Positions 63,056 to 64,000 of a DNA stretch of 64,000 nt are shown here, piece after piece. Source of the stretch: an uncultured Candidatus Nitrosopumilus sp. (GTDB lineage Archaea > Thermoproteota > Nitrososphaeria > Nitrososphaerales > Nitrosopumilaceae). The notes below the pieces were generated by a model. The model saw nothing but the letters and a program-made list of their open reading frames with translations. It was not told where the DNA came from and ran no database searches. Numbering within the stretch: position 1 is the stretch's first letter; each line of letters opens with the position of its first letter. Made by a program: the position numbers and the translations under genes. The DNA is taken from positions 558,001-622,000 of the forward strand of contig OX638319.1 in assembly GCA_951812655.1 (NCBI GenBank), in the 5' to 3' direction.

Positions 63056-64000
63056 GTGAAATTAGTTTTTCTTGCATTAATTCCTCTCATCTTGTCAATA
63101 GGTATAACTCCTGTTTTATCATTTGATTTTATCCCTGAAGCTGATGCCCTAAAATCAAAAGGAAATTCTCTAACTGAGACTGGTTCCAAAAAAGTTTGTG
63201 GAGATAAATTATGTTCCAAAATGGATTCTAAACATCCCATGAAACATTCTGATATGGAGATGCATTCAGGTTCTATGGATATTCATGCTATGATGGATAG
63301 AATGGACAAAATGCATGAAAAGCATCAACAACACATGATGCAATCTTGGAACTCTATGACAGTAGACGAACAATCACAGATGTATCATAAAATGCAAAAA
63401 ATGATTGAAAAGATGGAATCAATGGATATGGATGAACACATGAAAATGATGTCTAGCATGGGTGAAAAACATGGAGAGAAGAAATCACACGGAACTCATA
63501 TGTCATCAATTCACCCTGAAAAGATGAGAACCTCTGCACCTCTTCCAGAAACGTCAATGGGTCCTCAAATTGATTACTCTAAAGGATATTTGGTTGAAGA
63601 AATCAAAGATGGACTTTACTGGGTAACTGATGGTGCATATCAAGCAATGTTTCTAACAACTGGCCAAGGAGTTATTGTAGTTGATGCACCACCATCAATT
63701 GGAGAAAACTATCTCAAAGCAATTGCAGAAGTGACTGATGAACCAATAACACATGTAATTTACAGCCATACTCACAATGATCATGTTGGAGATATGAGCA
63801 TGTTCCCTGATGATGCTGTTTACATTGCACATCAAGAAGCAGCAGATACTCTTGAAAAAAGAAATGATCCTAACAGACCAATACCAACTATAACGTTTGA
63901 AGATAAATACACCCTAGAAGTTGGAAATCAAAAATTAGAATTAGCATATTATGGTCCAATGCATGAACCTGGAAACATCTTCATCTATGCACCAAATCAA
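63056..64000 (+). CDS. MBL-fold metallohydrolase with a Met/His-rich N-terminal region (partial)
   Basis: The gene runs off the right edge after 315 codons. It starts with GTG at 63056, about 25 bp after a TATA-like cttaaatta. An N-terminal signal helix (VFLALIPLILSIGITPVLSF) is followed by CGDKLC (48-53) and a region (56-157) with 24 Met and 13 His. The MBL domain begins near residue 175 (YLVEEIKDGLYWVTDG) and carries HTHNDH (238-243) and a third metal His in PMHEPGN (303). The protein should act outside the cell; the rich Met/His part suggests copper binding. Confidence 0.85.
   Translation, partial: MKLVFLALIPLILSIGITPVLSFDFIPEADALKSKGNSLTETGSKKVCGDKLCSKMDSKHPMKHSDMEMHSGSMDIHAMMDRMDKMHEKHQQHMMQSWNSMTVDEQSQMYHKMQKMIEKMESMDMDEHMKMMSSMGEKHGEKKSHGTHMSSIHPEKMRTSAPLPETSMGPQIDYSKGYLVEEIKDGLYWVTDGAYQAMFLTTGQGVIVVDAPPSIGENYLKAIAEVTDEPITHVIYSHTHNDHVGDMSMFPDDAVYIAHQEAADTLEKRNDPNRPIPTITFEDKYTLEVGNQKLELAYYGPMHEPGNIFIYAPNQ

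Noticed and set aside
1-64000. Insertion sequences, prophage or rRNA operon
   Set aside because: No transposase, integrase or phage gene motifs and no rRNA-like sequences were seen anywhere in the window.

Overview
The window comes from a mesophilic ammonia-oxidising archaeon of the Nitrososphaerota (Thaumarchaeota), most likely Nitrosopumilus or a close relative. This is a judgement from gene content, not from a database search. The DNA is AT-rich. Informational genes are archaeal (aIF2alpha, Nop10, aPelota, RPA, LSm, Cdc48, GatDE, uL2, an archaeal SRP RNA). Many genes look leaderless, with a TATA-like box about 25-35 bp before the start codon and frequent TTG or GTG starts. A bacterial-type GrpE-DnaK-DnaJ set, a cobalamin cluster, a copper-rich terminal oxidase operon and a tetraether-lipid radical SAM enzyme all fit this group. 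I found no transposase, integrase, CRISPR array or rRNA operon; this is mostly core chromosome.

Layout. 1-7 kb: end of a PEBP-family gene, then nop10, aIF2alpha, cobO, and the cobalamin block cbiA (+) against cbiD-cbiG-cbiX-cbiC (-). 7-16 kb: SDR protein, bacterial-type MetK with LSm, RadB-like ATPase, Lhr-type helicase, RPA-like protein, ABC exporter. 16-23 kb: nucleotide-sugar dehydrogenase-like genes, tRNA-Gln, a DUF354 glycosyltransferase, then grpE-dnaK-dnaJ. 23-31 kb: tRNA-Leu, gatE/gatD, cdc48, a 32-bp tandem repeat array, rpl2, acylphosphatase and SRP RNA. 31-38.8 kb: tRNA thiolase, secreted propeller protein, site-2 protease, CutA, Pelota, YjbQ, small zinc proteins, DtxR and TrmB-type regulators. 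38.9-47 kb: tetraether synthase candidate, AglB, glycosyltransferase 2, sugar isomerase, MtnA, and a MIP18-PqqD-like fusion. 47-57 kb: small membrane proteins, tRNA-Arg, aminotransferase, F420 enzymes, and the terminal oxidase operon (split subunit II, subunit I, double cupredoxin, half-size CtaA). 57-64 kb: tRNA-Lys, a decayed gene, methyltransferase, IlvE, a candidate structured RNA, aspartate kinase, glycosyltransferase, tRNA-Val, and a truncated MBL-fold protein with a Met/His-rich N-terminal region.

How the genes work together. The cbi genes belong to the anaerobic (early cobalt) corrin route, and CobO adds the adenosyl group. GatDE makes Gln-tRNA(Gln) by transamidation, and the tRNA-Gln(TTG) substrate is encoded 7 kb away. 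The oxidase operon carries the likely copper electron donor and a heme A synthase half next to the catalytic subunits. The tetraether synthase, AglB and several glycosyltransferases point to envelope biogenesis. The observations most worth following are the candidate structured RNA near 60.2 kb, the MIP18-PqqD-like fusion, the split subunit II with half-size CtaA, the CbiX whose N-terminal half has lost its metal-binding histidines, the tandem repeats that exactly fill the cdc48/rpl2 divergent promoter, and the Met/His-rich MBL protein at the right edge.
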